DNA from: Bacteroidota bacterium
Lineage (GTDB): Bacteria; Bacteroidota; Bacteroidia; Chitinophagales; Saprospiraceae
Assembly (NCBI GenBank): GCA_029567325.1
Contig: JAKQLF010000180.1
Span: 1-36,724 of the forward strand
Length of the DNA: 36,724 bases
Direction of reading: 5' to 3'
Shown piece after piece: positions 8,331 through 16,726 of this stretch (its first letter is position 1; each line of letters opens with the position of its first letter). The notes beneath the pieces were generated by a model that was not told the DNA's origin, searched no databases, and was given only the letters and a program-made list of their open reading frames with translations. The position numbers were made by a program, and so were the translations under genes.

Positions 8331-8640
8331 CCCCAATTCGGGTTTGGAAGTCTGGGGATTTGGTTTCCCCAAGTTGCACATGGGGCTATTCATATTGAAC
8401 CCTTCGGGTTCTGAAAACTGACCATGAATGTTGCAGGTAACATTCGATGCACAAATGCAAAAAAACTGACTACTGAAAACTGATCGCCGAAAACACGAAG
8501 CTCGCGGCTCGTGGCTCGAAGCTCGTGGCTTTCCGTTTTCCGATTTTTGTTTTCCGTACAAGCTGACTGCTAAAAACTAAAAGCTCACAACTCCGACCGA
8601 AGTTACTGAATTGTCAAACTGCAAATGGATATCTGTGCTT
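8331..8640. repeat. Repeat unit 1 of the intergenic block
   Basis: Starts at the CCCCAATTCGGG anchor. It contains an imperfect second hairpin (CCCCAAGTTGCACATGGGG), the GAACCCTTCGGGTTC hairpin, the AATGTTGCAGGTAACATT hairpin and GCTCGTGGCT-type low-complexity sequence. Boundaries are approximate. Confidence 0.7.
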
Positions 8641-8664
8641 AAAACTGCATTCTGACTTATTCAA

Positions 8665-8940
8665 CCCCAATTCGGGGTTAGTAGTGTGGTGAGGGGATTT
8701 ACCCCCGAGTTGCACTCGGGGCTATCCATATTGAACCCTTCGGGTTCTGAAAATTGACCATGAATGTTGCAGGTAACATTAGATGCAAAAAAACTGACTG
8801 CCGAAAACTCGCCTTTAGGCTCATAGCTCGTGGCTTCCCGTTCACCGATTTCCAATTTCCGAAAGCTGACTACTCAAAACTGATCGCCGAAAACTCAGAG
8901 CTAAGTTACTTAATTGTGAAACTTTAATTTGATATCTGTG
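8665..8940. repeat. Repeat unit 2 of the intergenic block
   Basis: Same order as unit 1, with the second hairpin perfect (CCCCGAGT/ACTCGGGG around TGC). It ends with the ATATCTGTGCTTGAA lead-in to unit 3. Confidence 0.7.
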
Positions 8941-8967
8941 CTTGAACCAATATCCTAACTTATTCAA

Positions 8968-9200
8968 CCCCAATTCGGGGTTGGAGGATTGGGCGTTTTG
9001 ATTCCCCGAGTTGCACTCGGGGCTACACGAATTGAATCCTTCGGGTTCTAAAAACTATCAGAGGATTTGAAGTACACAAAAAGCTCGCAAAACTCAAGGC
9101 TCGTGGCTCATAGCTTTCCGTTTTCCGATTCTGTTTTCCGTAAAAACAGACTGCTGAAAACTGATCACTAAAACCTCTAAGCTCGCTGCTCATGGCTTTC
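8968..9200. repeat. Repeat unit 3 of the intergenic block
   Basis: It keeps the first three hairpins but lacks the AATGTTGCAGGTAACATT element. It runs into the 3' end of the GH16 gene with TTTCCGTTTTCCG low-complexity sequence. Confidence 0.65.
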
Positions 9201-9220
9201 CCTTTTCCGATCTCCCTTCT

Positions 9221-11050
9221 TTAAATTTTTAAGAATTTCCTGGTCGTAGTGATTTGATTGGTAGTAGTAATCCTAGCAGAATATTGGCCTGCAGGTAGAT
9301 CTCCAACTTGAAGAGTAACTCTTTCAGATTGTATATTACCTTTCTTCAACACCAAATTACCAATGGAATCAAAAATTTCTAAAATATTCATTTTATAACC
9401 ATCAACTGTGAAATTCAATTCATCCTGAGTGGGCACTGGATGAATATTGATTGCTTGGTTGAGTTTATCTTCAATCACGCCAGTTGATACTCCCCTAGCA
9501 TATATTTGAAAATTATCAAAATAGTAAGTATGGTTGGTAAAACTATTGGGTGCAAATAAAATGATCAATTGATTGACTGATCCATTAGGTACACTTTGAT
9601 CAGGTCTATCTAAATATGGAATAACAATTCTCTCCCATTCATTTTGTTTTTTGGTAGTCGCTTGGTAACGGCTATGTCTGCCTGTAGGATAATTATTGGC
9701 GAGTGCGGTATTGGAATTTTCCAATTGAAACAAAATGGTACTTCCAATCGGTGCATTGGTATGAATATCTACATACAGTTTTTTCTCACCTGAAGTAAAT
9801 TGTGAAGCATCGGTAATATCCGACATGGTGTAAACAAGTACATCATATTGGTCGCCACTACTTCTTGCATATTTACCACATAAGTCACTATCGTTGATTG
9901 AAGATTTGCCAGGATTTGGTGCATTGTCAGAGAAAACCCCTGTACTTGACTTTCTCGTTATTTTACCCGGTGTATCAAAGTCTTCCAAGGTAATGGACGG
10001 TGCTAACGCTCCTTCTGCTTTCACTGCAATTTCAAGCGTTGTTGTTCCACAAGGCGTGGTAACTAAAGCTTTTACAGCGCCCGAAGCAGTGCCAAATGTA
10101 ACTCTGATGCTTTTGTCAGAACTAGTAGTGATGGTAGCACCTTCAGGAACGGTCCAAGCAGTTGTTGCATTTGTTGGCAAATTTTCAATCTTATATTCTT
10201 TGCCTGCTTCCCCTTGGTTGACTTTTTGTGCACCAACAATATATGGTTGATCAACTAAATCGTAAACTCTGATGTAATCAATTTGATAATTTTGAGGAAA
10301 AACGGTTAACCCATTGGGGTTGCCAGGCCAATTTCCGCCAACGGCCATATTAAGTAGGAAATGAAATCTTTGGTTAAATGGCCAATTTTTACCAGAAAGA
10401 TCACTTGGCTTTTTCTCAGAGTATAAATACCCATCAACGAACCATTTAATGCTATTTTCTTTCCATTCTACTACATAATCATGAAAGCCTTCATTCAATC
10501 CTTTTCCTTGGGTTACAAAGTTTCCTGTAACGCTGGAATTATTAGGCCATGGGTCTCCAAAATGCAAAGTTCCATGTGTTGTAAACGGTTCATGGCCAAG
10601 GTATTCCATGATGTCCAATTCTCCACTTCTAGGCCAGTCACCATAAACTCTATCCGTAGGCAACATCCAAAATGCTGGCCATATGCCCTGACCAACCGGC
10701 ATCTTTAGCCTAGCCTCAATTCTGCCATATTTGATATCTACCTTATTGTTTGTTCTGATCCTTGAAGATGTATATTGTTTCCCATTGCCTCCTGTTTCTC
10801 TTTTGGCTGCAATGGTTAAAATTCCATTACTCACTGTAGCATTTGAGTTTGTATACCATTGTAATTCACTGTTACCCCATCCACAAAGACCGATGTCACA
10901 TCCATCACCAATTTCATAGGACCAATTGTTTGTGTTTAAAGAAGTTCCATCAAATTCATCTGCCCAAACTAATTTTGGGCACTGGGCTTTACCAGCTATT
11001 GCAAAGCTCAAAATAAATATAAAACTGAAAATTTTATGAACAAGTGTCAT
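9221..11050 (-). CDS. GH16 beta-glucanase (laminarinase-like) with T9SS sorting domain
   Basis: A secreted glycoside hydrolase, probably an endo-beta-1,3- or 1,3(4)-glucanase. With the ATG at 11050 it has 609 residues: signal peptide MTLVHKIFSFIFILSFAIAGKAQ and a GH16 jelly roll (about 25-270) with the catalytic GELDIMEYLG (nucleophile E144, D146, acid/base E149). A PKD-like beta domain follows (about 275-345), then a carbohydrate-binding-like beta domain (about 355-520). A type A T9SS C-terminal sorting domain (about 535-609, INIHPVPTQDELNF ... ARITTTNQITTTRKFLKI) sends it to the cell surface. A start 12 codons upstream (11086) is possible, but 11050 gives the cleaner signal peptide. It is flanked on both sides by pieces of the same intergenic repeat in opposite orientation. 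Confidence 0.9.
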   Translation of the reverse strand: MTLVHKIFSFIFILSFAIAGKAQCPKLVWADEFDGTSLNTNNWSYEIGDGCDIGLCGWGNSELQWYTNSNATVSNGILTIAAKRETGGNGKQYTSSRIRTNNKVDIKYGRIEARLKMPVGQGIWPAFWMLPTDRVYGDWPRSGELDIMEYLGHEPFTTHGTLHFGDPWPNNSSVTGNFVTQGKGLNEGFHDYVVEWKENSIKWFVDGYLYSEKKPSDLSGKNWPFNQRFHFLLNMAVGGNWPGNPNGLTVFPQNYQIDYIRVYDLVDQPYIVGAQKVNQGEAGKEYKIENLPTNATTAWTVPEGATITTSSDKSIRVTFGTASGAVKALVTTPCGTTTLEIAVKAEGALAPSITLEDFDTPGKITRKSSTGVFSDNAPNPGKSSINDSDLCGKYARSSGDQYDVLVYTMSDITDASQFTSGEKKLYVDIHTNAPIGSTILFQLENSNTALANNYPTGRHSRYQATTKKQNEWERIVIPYLDRPDQSVPNGSVNQLIILFAPNSFTNHTYYFDNFQIYARGVSTGVIEDKLNQAINIHPVPTQDELNFTVDGYKMNILEIFDSIGNLVLKKGNIQSERVTLQVGDLPAGQYSARITTTNQITTTRKFLKI

Positions 11051-11146
11051 GGCCAACGATTTATGTGGTGAAAAATACAGTCGCAATATATTGTGATTTG
11101 ATTACTTTGTTAGCAAGAAAATAAACAGATCGAAAAAAAATTTAGT

Positions 11147-11172
11147 AATCAGTTGTCAGTCGTCAGCTTTCA
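11147..11172. repeat. Inverted fragment of the 8.2-9.2 kb repeat family
   Basis: The stretch ATCAGTTGTCAGTCGTCAGC and the bases after it match, in reverse orientation, the GCTGACTGCTGAAAACTGATC-type sequence of the repeat block on the other side of the GH16 gene. Only about 26 bases are recognisable. Confidence 0.45.
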
Positions 11173-11207
11173 GATATTAGTTTCAGGTTAGGACACATAT
11201 TTATCAA

Positions 11208-11753
11208 TTAATTATCCTTAAAGACTTGAATTAAAAAAGCTATTTGAGATTTAATTTTAAGATTTTTGGGTTCAATCATTGATAATCCATATGCTTTATC
11301 ATTTTTGACTCCATACAATAATGAGACTTTGTTTTGCTTATCGTCGACTGTCCATACTATGTAATCTCTATTTTTAGAAGCATCAATTTTATTGACAGCA
11401 TATCCCATTTCTTTGTAATGATCTGACTCCCATTTATAATAATCTTCAACGAAAAGGGAGTCATCCATTGCAACTTTATAAAAAGGAAATTTCTTTACAG
11501 GATTCTTAGTCAATGAAATTACAATAGAATCTGCATTTCTATAAAAATATTGATTCGTCAATTTATTTGCACTTGAGTAAACCCACAAACCTGGCAATTT
11601 CATGGTGTCATTTTCGCCAATCAATGCAAATGTTTCTTTCACCTTGCTTTGGGTAGTAGCCATACCTGATTTTTTAGTAGTAGTACAAGATTGCATCATA
11701 GCAATCGATACCAGACAAATCAATAAACAGCCTAAATAATTGTTGTTTCTCAT
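11208..11753 (-). CDS. Hypothetical lipoprotein
   Basis: A 181-residue protein with a lipoprotein signal (MRNNNYLGCLLICLVSIAMM, then QSC with Cys23 as lipid site) and a Ser/Thr/Lys-rich linker. A probable beta-rich domain begins around ETFALIGENDTMKLPGLW. No family was recognised and no enzyme motif is visible. It starts 3 bases after the mvaD stop, so it is almost certainly co-transcribed with mvaD, but that does not indicate a function. Confidence 0.7.
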   Translation of the reverse strand: MRNNNYLGCLLICLVSIAMMQSCTTTKKSGMATTQSKVKETFALIGENDTMKLPGLWVYSSANKLTNQYFYRNADSIVISLTKNPVKKFPFYKVAMDDSLFVEDYYKWESDHYKEMGYAVNKIDASKNRDYIVWTVDDKQNKVSLLYGVKNDKAYGLSMIEPKNLKIKSQIAFLIQVFKDN

Positions 11754-11756
11754 CTT

Positions 11757-12797
11757 TTATAAAAGTTTTTGAGCACCCTGCCCTACTCTGTCTTTGATGA
11801 CTTTCACATCAGCTGATAACGTATCTTTTAAAAAAAGATCAACCTCTGTTTTGCAATCATCGGGGTATAACAAATGTATGTTGGGACCAGCATCCAATGT
11901 AAAATAAACTGGCAAACCGGTATCATTTCTAAAAGACCTGATCTTAGCAATCAAATGAAGTGATTCTGGTGCCATCAAAATAAATGAAGGAGTGCTGGCC
12001 ATCATAAGAGCATGCAAAGTCATTGCCTCCAATTCCAATATTTCACCAAATCTTTTAAGGTCACCATTTTCCAAATAATCCATCAAATCAAAACTATGGT
12101 TTTGTGCTTGTGCATATCTGGCTGGAGCATAAGGATTTCCTTCCATAAGGCCATGTCCTGCAGAAGAGGAAACACTTTTTTCTTTATTGGATACGATGAT
12201 GATGTCGTCATGAAAATCCAAAAAAATAGGATGGAGATAATTTTCTATTCCCACAGCATATTCATCAGATGCGTAAGGTATTCTTTCATTTTTACCCCAA
12301 ATAGCAGCACTTTTAAATAACGATCTTGCAGCACTGCCACTTCCTATTCTTGCATAGGAAGATACTTTCTTTAAAAAAGCATCTTCATCCGTATTTTCAC
12401 CAGTTATAGAAAGATGTGCATCAACTAGACAAGCGGCTAAAGCAGACATGCCAGAAGCAGACGAGGCTATTCCCGCAGAGTGAGGAAAAGTATTGGTAGT
12501 ATCTATTTTAATTTTATGATGTTTGAGCCAGGTAAAATCATCAGCAACTTGATTTAAAAATTGGATAGATTTTTGAGCGAAACCAGGCTTTTCTTGACCT
12601 TCGAATAAAAAACTAATATCTAAAGAAGGATTGTCATTTTCTTTTGGCTCCCAAAAAAAAGAGGTTATGGTTTTTGCTTCAGAAAGTGTAAAAGAAACGG
12701 AAGTATTTCTGGGCATTTGTCTTCCATATTTTCCCCAATATTTTACAATTGCAATATTTGAAGGGCTTTCCCATTTGATCATTCCTGAATCTACCAT
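11757..12797 (-). CDS. mvaD: Diphosphomevalonate decarboxylase
   Basis: A GHMP-superfamily enzyme that converts mevalonate 5-diphosphate and ATP to isopentenyl diphosphate, the last step of the mevalonate pathway, in the cytoplasm. The family N-terminus is clear (WESPSNIAIVKYWGKYGRQMPRNTSVSFTLS). The GHMP ATP-binding loop lies at about residues 104-120 (FPHSAGIASSASGMSALA), and RIGSGSAARSLF and the late LDAGPNIHLLYP are also present. At 346 residues the length is normal. ATG at 12797 is preferred over the adjacent TTG at 12800. No other mevalonate genes are seen nearby. It sits between a membrane-anchored unknown and a lipoprotein on the same strand. Confidence 0.93.
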   Translation of the reverse strand: MVDSGMIKWESPSNIAIVKYWGKYGRQMPRNTSVSFTLSEAKTITSFFWEPKENDNPSLDISFLFEGQEKPGFAQKSIQFLNQVADDFTWLKHHKIKIDTTNTFPHSAGIASSASGMSALAACLVDAHLSITGENTDEDAFLKKVSSYARIGSGSAARSLFKSAAIWGKNERIPYASDEYAVGIENYLHPIFLDFHDDIIIVSNKEKSVSSSAGHGLMEGNPYAPARYAQAQNHSFDLMDYLENGDLKRFGEILELEAMTLHALMMASTPSFILMAPESLHLIAKIRSFRNDTGLPVYFTLDAGPNIHLLYPDDCKTEVDLFLKDTLSADVKVIKDRVGQGAQKLL

Positions 12798-12856
12798 CAA
12801 TTTTGTTTTTTCATTTTGGCAAAATTATAAAAGTTTGCTGCAACCAAAAATCTTGA

Positions 12857-13510
12857 TTAGGACAGTTCATTGATCATATAGAAAAAAAGTAAGGATTGCA
12901 CCAAATCGTTACTGGGCAAAATGGACTCATTGATGTCATTGAGCAGTCTGGTATTACCGGGTACAGAAATATGTGCTGGTTTTAAAATTTGACAAACTTT
13001 TTCATTCTGGAATACCAATTTAAACCTTTCATTGTCATCAAAAATGATCCCACCAATGACGTTACCGAGGTAATCCTTGAGATTGTAATCCTGGTCGATA
13101 TTGCCAATTTTTACCCCATTTTGATAAATGTCTGTTTGATCAGAGATCCTCATAAAGCCTACATCCAAATTGGCACTTTTGACATATAACAAGGTGGTAT
13201 TTTCAACAGCTGTTTTTTCCAATTGAAAATAGACCAAATCTTCATTAAAAATAGATTTGATCATACCGTATTGACTACCAATTTTGAGCATTCCGACCTT
13301 GATAACTTCAGCGCTCAATCTTTTGAATTCATCCAATTCCATAGGAACGAAATCCTGGAACTTTTCCAAAATTGTTTCGCGCATATTTTTCAACTGCCCG
13401 ATCAATTTTGATTTTGGATTATTGATAGATACAGAAAACTTGTAAAGATGATATAAAACAAAACCCAAGGTTGCGCCTATCAGCAAAATAGCGCCCAAAT
13501 TCCTGATCAT
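12857..13510 (-). CDS. Hypothetical membrane-anchored protein
   Basis: A 217-residue protein with one N-terminal transmembrane helix (about residues 4-26, NLGAILLIGATLGFVLYHLYKF) and no lipobox. A soluble region follows with a short helical segment (about 35-60) and beta-rich sequence (GSQYGMIKSIFNEDLVYFQL, YLGNVIGGIIFDDNERFKLV). No known family or catalytic motif was recognised. It lies 62 bases downstream of the sigma-factor gene and 59 bases upstream of mvaD on the same strand. Confidence 0.65.
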   Translation of the reverse strand: MIRNLGAILLIGATLGFVLYHLYKFSVSINNPKSKLIGQLKNMRETILEKFQDFVPMELDEFKRLSAEVIKVGMLKIGSQYGMIKSIFNEDLVYFQLEKTAVENTTLLYVKSANLDVGFMRISDQTDIYQNGVKIGNIDQDYNLKDYLGNVIGGIIFDDNERFKLVFQNEKVCQILKPAHISVPGNTRLLNDINESILPSNDLVQSLLFFYMINELS

Positions 13511-13572
13511 ATCAAAGATTTAGAAAAATTGCAAATTCAAAAAAGATGTACATACTTCTGAAGTCAAAATGA

Positions 13573-14436
13573 TTACAAATATGTACGCATGGTGCCAGAA
13601 TTCATTGATTTTTTGAGCCTCCTCAAAGCCCTATCTTTGATTTGTCTTACCCTTTCTCTAGTCAGTCCATACAACTCCCCAATTTCTTCCAGTGTCATTG
13701 CTTTACTGTGATCAATGCCGAAATAGGCAGATAAAACCTGTGTCTCTCTGGGTGATAAGGCGGCCAATCCATATTTCACCTCATCTCGAAGTGATTGCTC
13801 CATAAGTTGTAAATCGGGACTATCTTCATCTCCCAGTGACATAGTGTCCACCATAGAAACAGAATTCTCATCTTCTGTCAATGGTGCATCTACAGATAAG
13901 TGTCTTCCAGCTCCAGAAAGAACCGAGGCAACATCATTTGGATTGATGCCCAATAGTTCTCCCAATTCTTCATTTGTTGGCTCTCGCTCAAACTGTTGTA
14001 CAAAAGATAAGTATGCCTCATTCACTTTGGAATACATATTGACTTTGTTGAGGGGCAAGCGGACCATTCTTGAATATTCTACAATGGCTTGAAGAATGGA
14101 TTGTCTAATCCACCAGACTGCGTAAGAAATAAATTTAAAACCTTTGGACTCATCAAATCTCCGCGCAGCTTTCATCAAACCTACATTGCCTTCATTGATC
14201 AAATCGCTGAGTGATAATCCATGGTTTTGGTATTGTTTGGCTACGGAAACAACAAATCTCAAATTTGCTTTTGTCAATATTTCAAGTGCCCTGCTATCTC
14301 CTTCTCTGATTCTTTTAGCAAGATCAGTTTCTTCCTCAGGTGTCAACAGCTCTATTTTACCTATATCGTTTAGATACTTGTCTAGGGCCATTGATTCCCT
14401 AGAAGTAATTTTGTTTGTTATCTTAAGCTGTCTCAT
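13573..14436 (-). CDS. rpoD: Primary RNA polymerase sigma factor, RpoD/SigA family
   Basis: A 287-residue sigma70-family factor of the short Bacteroidota primary type, which recruits RNA polymerase to housekeeping promoters. Region 1.2 (SRESMALDKYLNDIGKIELLT) is followed by region 2 with the core-binding and -10 recognition helices (NLRFVVSVAKQYQNHGLSLS, then YAVWWIRQSILQAI). Region 3 (REPTNEELGELLGI) leads into region 4 with the helix-turn-helix (TLEEIGELYGLTRERVRQIK). The N-terminal region 1.1 of proteobacterial RpoD is absent, as is usual in this phylum. It is divergent from the photolyase gene with 204 bases between them. Confidence 0.95.
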   Translation of the reverse strand: MRQLKITNKITSRESMALDKYLNDIGKIELLTPEEETDLAKRIREGDSRALEILTKANLRFVVSVAKQYQNHGLSLSDLINEGNVGLMKAARRFDESKGFKFISYAVWWIRQSILQAIVEYSRMVRLPLNKVNMYSKVNEAYLSFVQQFEREPTNEELGELLGINPNDVASVLSGAGRHLSVDAPLTEDENSVSMVDTMSLGDEDSPDLQLMEQSLRDEVKYGLAALSPRETQVLSAYFGIDHSKAMTLEEIGELYGLTRERVRQIKDRALRRLKKSMNSGTMRTYL

Positions 14437-14640
14437 TCAATATTCATTATAAAACTTCTAATTTATAGTACAGATTCTTTGATGAAAAAGTTTCAACCTA
14501 AACTACGTACCACTGATTTTTATTCTTTGTTTTTGCAAAATATTTCGAAAAACTTCAACAATTCACCTCAATAATCCTTTATGAATAAATTGCTTTGCAA
14601 AAATAATTTTCAATGTACTTATATTATATAATTTTCGACC

Positions 14641-15975
14641 ATGATAGAAGGTAAAAATGATTTCATAAGTATCTTTTGGTTCAGAAGAGATTTAAGACTA
14701 AATGACAATGCAGGCTTATATCATGCGCTCAAAGCGAGCAAACAAGTATTGCCAATTTTCATTTTTGACCTTAACATTCTAGATGAACTTCCAAGAGATG
14801 ATGCCAGAGTTACCTTTATCCATGATCAACTTACCTTTCTAAAACAAGAGTTGGAGTCCTTTGGTTCAACCCTATATGTTTATCATGGCAAACCTGTGGA
14901 CATATGGGCTAAAATACTAGACGAAAATAAGGTAGACGCAGTTTACACCAATCATGACTATGAGCCATATGCTTTACAAAGAGAAGCTGCAGTAACAAAT
15001 TTGTTGTCTGCAAAAAATATAAGTTTTCATTCATATAAGGACCATGTGATTTTCGAAAAAGACGAAGTGTTAAAGGATGATGGAGCACCTTACACAGTCT
15101 TTACACCCTATAAAAGAAAGTGGTTGGCAAAATTAGAGTCTAAATTACAAAACGGGACTTCATTTTACTTAAACCCCTATCCTAGTTTATCGTATGCCGA
15201 TGCATTTTTCAAAACTAAAAATCAATTATTTCCAAGTTTGTCTGATATTGGTTTTGAAAGATCAACACTTGAGTTGCCTTTAAAATCTATCAGCCAGGCT
15301 CTGATTAAGGAGTATGACGAAAAAAGAAACTTTCCTGCAATCAAAGGCACTTCTAGACTAGGAATTCATTTTAGATTTGGTACGATCAGCATCAGAGAAA
15401 AAGCTCTGAAGGCTCAATCCCTGAGCGATACCTTCTTGAGTGAATTGATCTGGCGTGATTTTTATAGTATGATTTTGTATCACTTCCCTAAGGTCGCCAC
15501 TCAAGCTTTTAAAGATGATTACAACAAAATCAAATGGGTTAATAATAGTAAGGACCTGGAAGCGTGGAAAAACGGAAAAACGGGTTATCCGATTGTTGAT
15601 GCAGGAATGAGGGAATTGAATGCTACTGGATTTATGCATAACAGAGTGCGAATGATTACGGCAAGTTTCCTGACCAAACACCTTTTGATAGATTGGAAAT
15701 TTGGTGAAGCATATTTCGCTGAAAAATTATTGGATTTTGATTTGGCAAGCAATAATGGTGGTTGGCAATGGGCAGCTGGTTGCGGAACTGATGCGGCTCC
15801 GTATTTTAGAATTTTCAGTCCAGACGCACAGCAAGAAAAATTTGATAAACAGCTCAAATACATCAAAAAATGGGTGCCTGAATATGATACAATTAACTAT
15901 GTAAAACCTATTGTTGATCACAAAGAAGCCCGGGAAAGATGTTTGAGTACTTTCAAAGCTGCTTTATCTTCTTAA
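14641..15975 (+). CDS. phrB: Deoxyribodipyrimidine photolyase (cryptochrome/photolyase family)
   Basis: A 444-residue flavoprotein that repairs cyclobutane pyrimidine dimers with blue light. It has an N-terminal antenna-binding Rossmann domain (FWFRRDLRLNDNAGLYHAL) and a C-terminal FAD domain with TSRLGIHFRFGTISIR, ELIWRDFY and WKNGKTGYPIVDAGMREL. It also has HNRVRMI and NNGGWQWAAGCGTDAAPYFR; the Asn at the flavin N5 position, typical of CPD photolyases, is the second Asn of that stretch. Length fits class I enzymes. Its last 12 bases overlap the 3' end of the convergent response-regulator gene. Confidence 0.93.
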   Translation: MIEGKNDFISIFWFRRDLRLNDNAGLYHALKASKQVLPIFIFDLNILDELPRDDARVTFIHDQLTFLKQELESFGSTLYVYHGKPVDIWAKILDENKVDAVYTNHDYEPYALQREAAVTNLLSAKNISFHSYKDHVIFEKDEVLKDDGAPYTVFTPYKRKWLAKLESKLQNGTSFYLNPYPSLSYADAFFKTKNQLFPSLSDIGFERSTLELPLKSISQALIKEYDEKRNFPAIKGTSRLGIHFRFGTISIREKALKAQSLSDTFLSELIWRDFYSMILYHFPKVATQAFKDDYNKIKWVNNSKDLEAWKNGKTGYPIVDAGMRELNATGFMHNRVRMITASFLTKHLLIDWKFGEAYFAEKLLDFDLASNNGGWQWAAGCGTDAAPYFRIFSPDAQQEKFDKQLKYIKKWVPEYDTINYVKPIVDHKEARERCLSTFKAALSS

Positions 15976-16566
15976 TTTCACGGTAGCTTGGGAACGACTA
16001 TTTACTTCCAATTTGGCATAGGCTTTTTTTAAATGTGTTTTCACAGTATTGATTGAAATAAAATGTTTTTGGGCGATTTCTTCATTGTGTAATCCATTGG
16101 AAAGATCAATCAGCAAATCATATTCTTTGGAGGTTAATTTATCAATTAAGGTATCGTTGATTTCATCGAGAGTAAAATAACCAGATGGCGTTTGCCGACT
16201 TATTCTGAAGGCGGTAATTTCAATAGTCGCAACAATATCCTTCTTTTTGAATGGCTTTACAATGTAGGCTTGTGGAAGTAAATTTTTAGCTAAATCAAGC
16301 GTATAACTGTCTGAAAAAGAAGTAATAAAAATAAAAGGTATCTGGTATTTTTCATTGATGATTTTAGCAACATCCAAACCAGACATAGTATGGTCTAATG
16401 CAATGTCCAGTAAAATCAGTTGAGGCCTTTGGTGATAAATCATGTCCAAAGCAGTTGTACCATCGTAAGCCTGGCCGGAAATAACATAGCCTTCCTTTCT
16501 GAGAATCATGGCTAAATCTTCAGAAATAACAGGTTCGTCTTCCACAATTAAAATGCGGACACTCAT
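15964..16566 (-). CDS. Response regulator, receiver plus LuxR-type helix-turn-helix
   Basis: A 200-residue DNA-binding response regulator. The receiver domain (1-120) has acidic residues in VEDE (9-12), phospho-acceptor Asp54 in LILLDIAL, Thr/Ser in FITSF and Lys in VKPFKK. The C-terminal LuxR/NarL HTH (about 140-195) is clear: LTSKEYDLLIDLSNGLHNEE, then SINTVKTHLKKAYAKL. Its ATG overlaps the stop of the preceding 47-residue ORF (ATGA), which implies translational coupling. The TPR histidine kinase upstream is the obvious cognate kinase. Target genes are unknown. Confidence 0.92.
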   Translation of the reverse strand: MSVRILIVEDEPVISEDLAMILRKEGYVISGQAYDGTTALDMIYHQRPQLILLDIALDHTMSGLDVAKIINEKYQIPFIFITSFSDSYTLDLAKNLLPQAYIVKPFKKKDIVATIEITAFRISRQTPSGYFTLDEINDTLIDKLTSKEYDLLIDLSNGLHNEEIAQKHFISINTVKTHLKKAYAKLEVNSRSQATVKLRR

Positions 16567-16706
16567 CCTTGCGATTTTTTTAAAGATTCCTCAATCAAGG
16601 CATCCAAAAGTCTTAGTTCCTTTTCTATAGTTTTGAGTACTTCCTGACTAGGCACTGCCACTTGGCCCGCTTTAGAAATAGGAAATAGTTCTATGATTTT
16701 TGCCAT
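16563..16706 (-). CDS. Small ORF (47 aa) between histidine kinase and response regulator
   Basis: An ATG at 16706 opens a 47-codon frame (starts MAKIIELFPISKAG, ends EESLKKSQG). It begins 20 bases after the kinase stop and ends in TGA overlapping the regulator ATG by 4 bases. Position and coupling argue that it is translated. The C-terminal half looks helical and acidic/basic (LKTIEKELRLLDALIEESLK). No family was recognised. It could be a small partner of the two-component pair or a leader ORF that sets regulator translation. Confidence 0.6.
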   Translation of the reverse strand: MAKIIELFPISKAGQVAVPSQEVLKTIEKELRLLDALIEESLKKSQG

Positions 16707-16726
16707 TTTAGCTATGCAAATTTACC

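Larger units (their letters stand above)
8207..9220. repeat. Gene-free block of three ~300-base degenerate tandem repeats rich in hairpins
   Basis: The block between DPP IV and the GH16 gene has no credible gene. The unit recurs with the anchor CCCCAATTCGGG at 8331, 8665 and 8968, i.e. 334 and 303 bases apart. Within a unit the order is: an ATATCTG(T/A)GCTTGAA lead-in, hairpin CCCCAATTCGGGG, hairpin CCCCGAGTTGCACTCGGGG, hairpin GAACCCTTCGGGTTC, a GTTGCAGGTAAC hairpin (first two units only), then low-complexity stretches of GAAAACTGA and GCTCGTGGCT type. Copies are clearly diverged. Short ORFs read from the repeats (for example 8322-8561 and 8661-8855, minus) share an artefactual FSEPEGFNM peptide and are not genes. 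Confidence 0.85.

Noticed and set aside
8322-8855. Two minus-strand ORFs sharing an FSEPEGFNM peptide, looking like a small gene family
   Set aside because: The shared peptide arises from the DNA repeat units. Arms of DNA palindromes and low-complexity text are translated, and no signal, fold or conserved start is seen.
8331-9200. CRISPR-like array
   Set aside because: Units are ~300 bases, only three, internally diverged and without regular spacers; there are no cas genes nearby.
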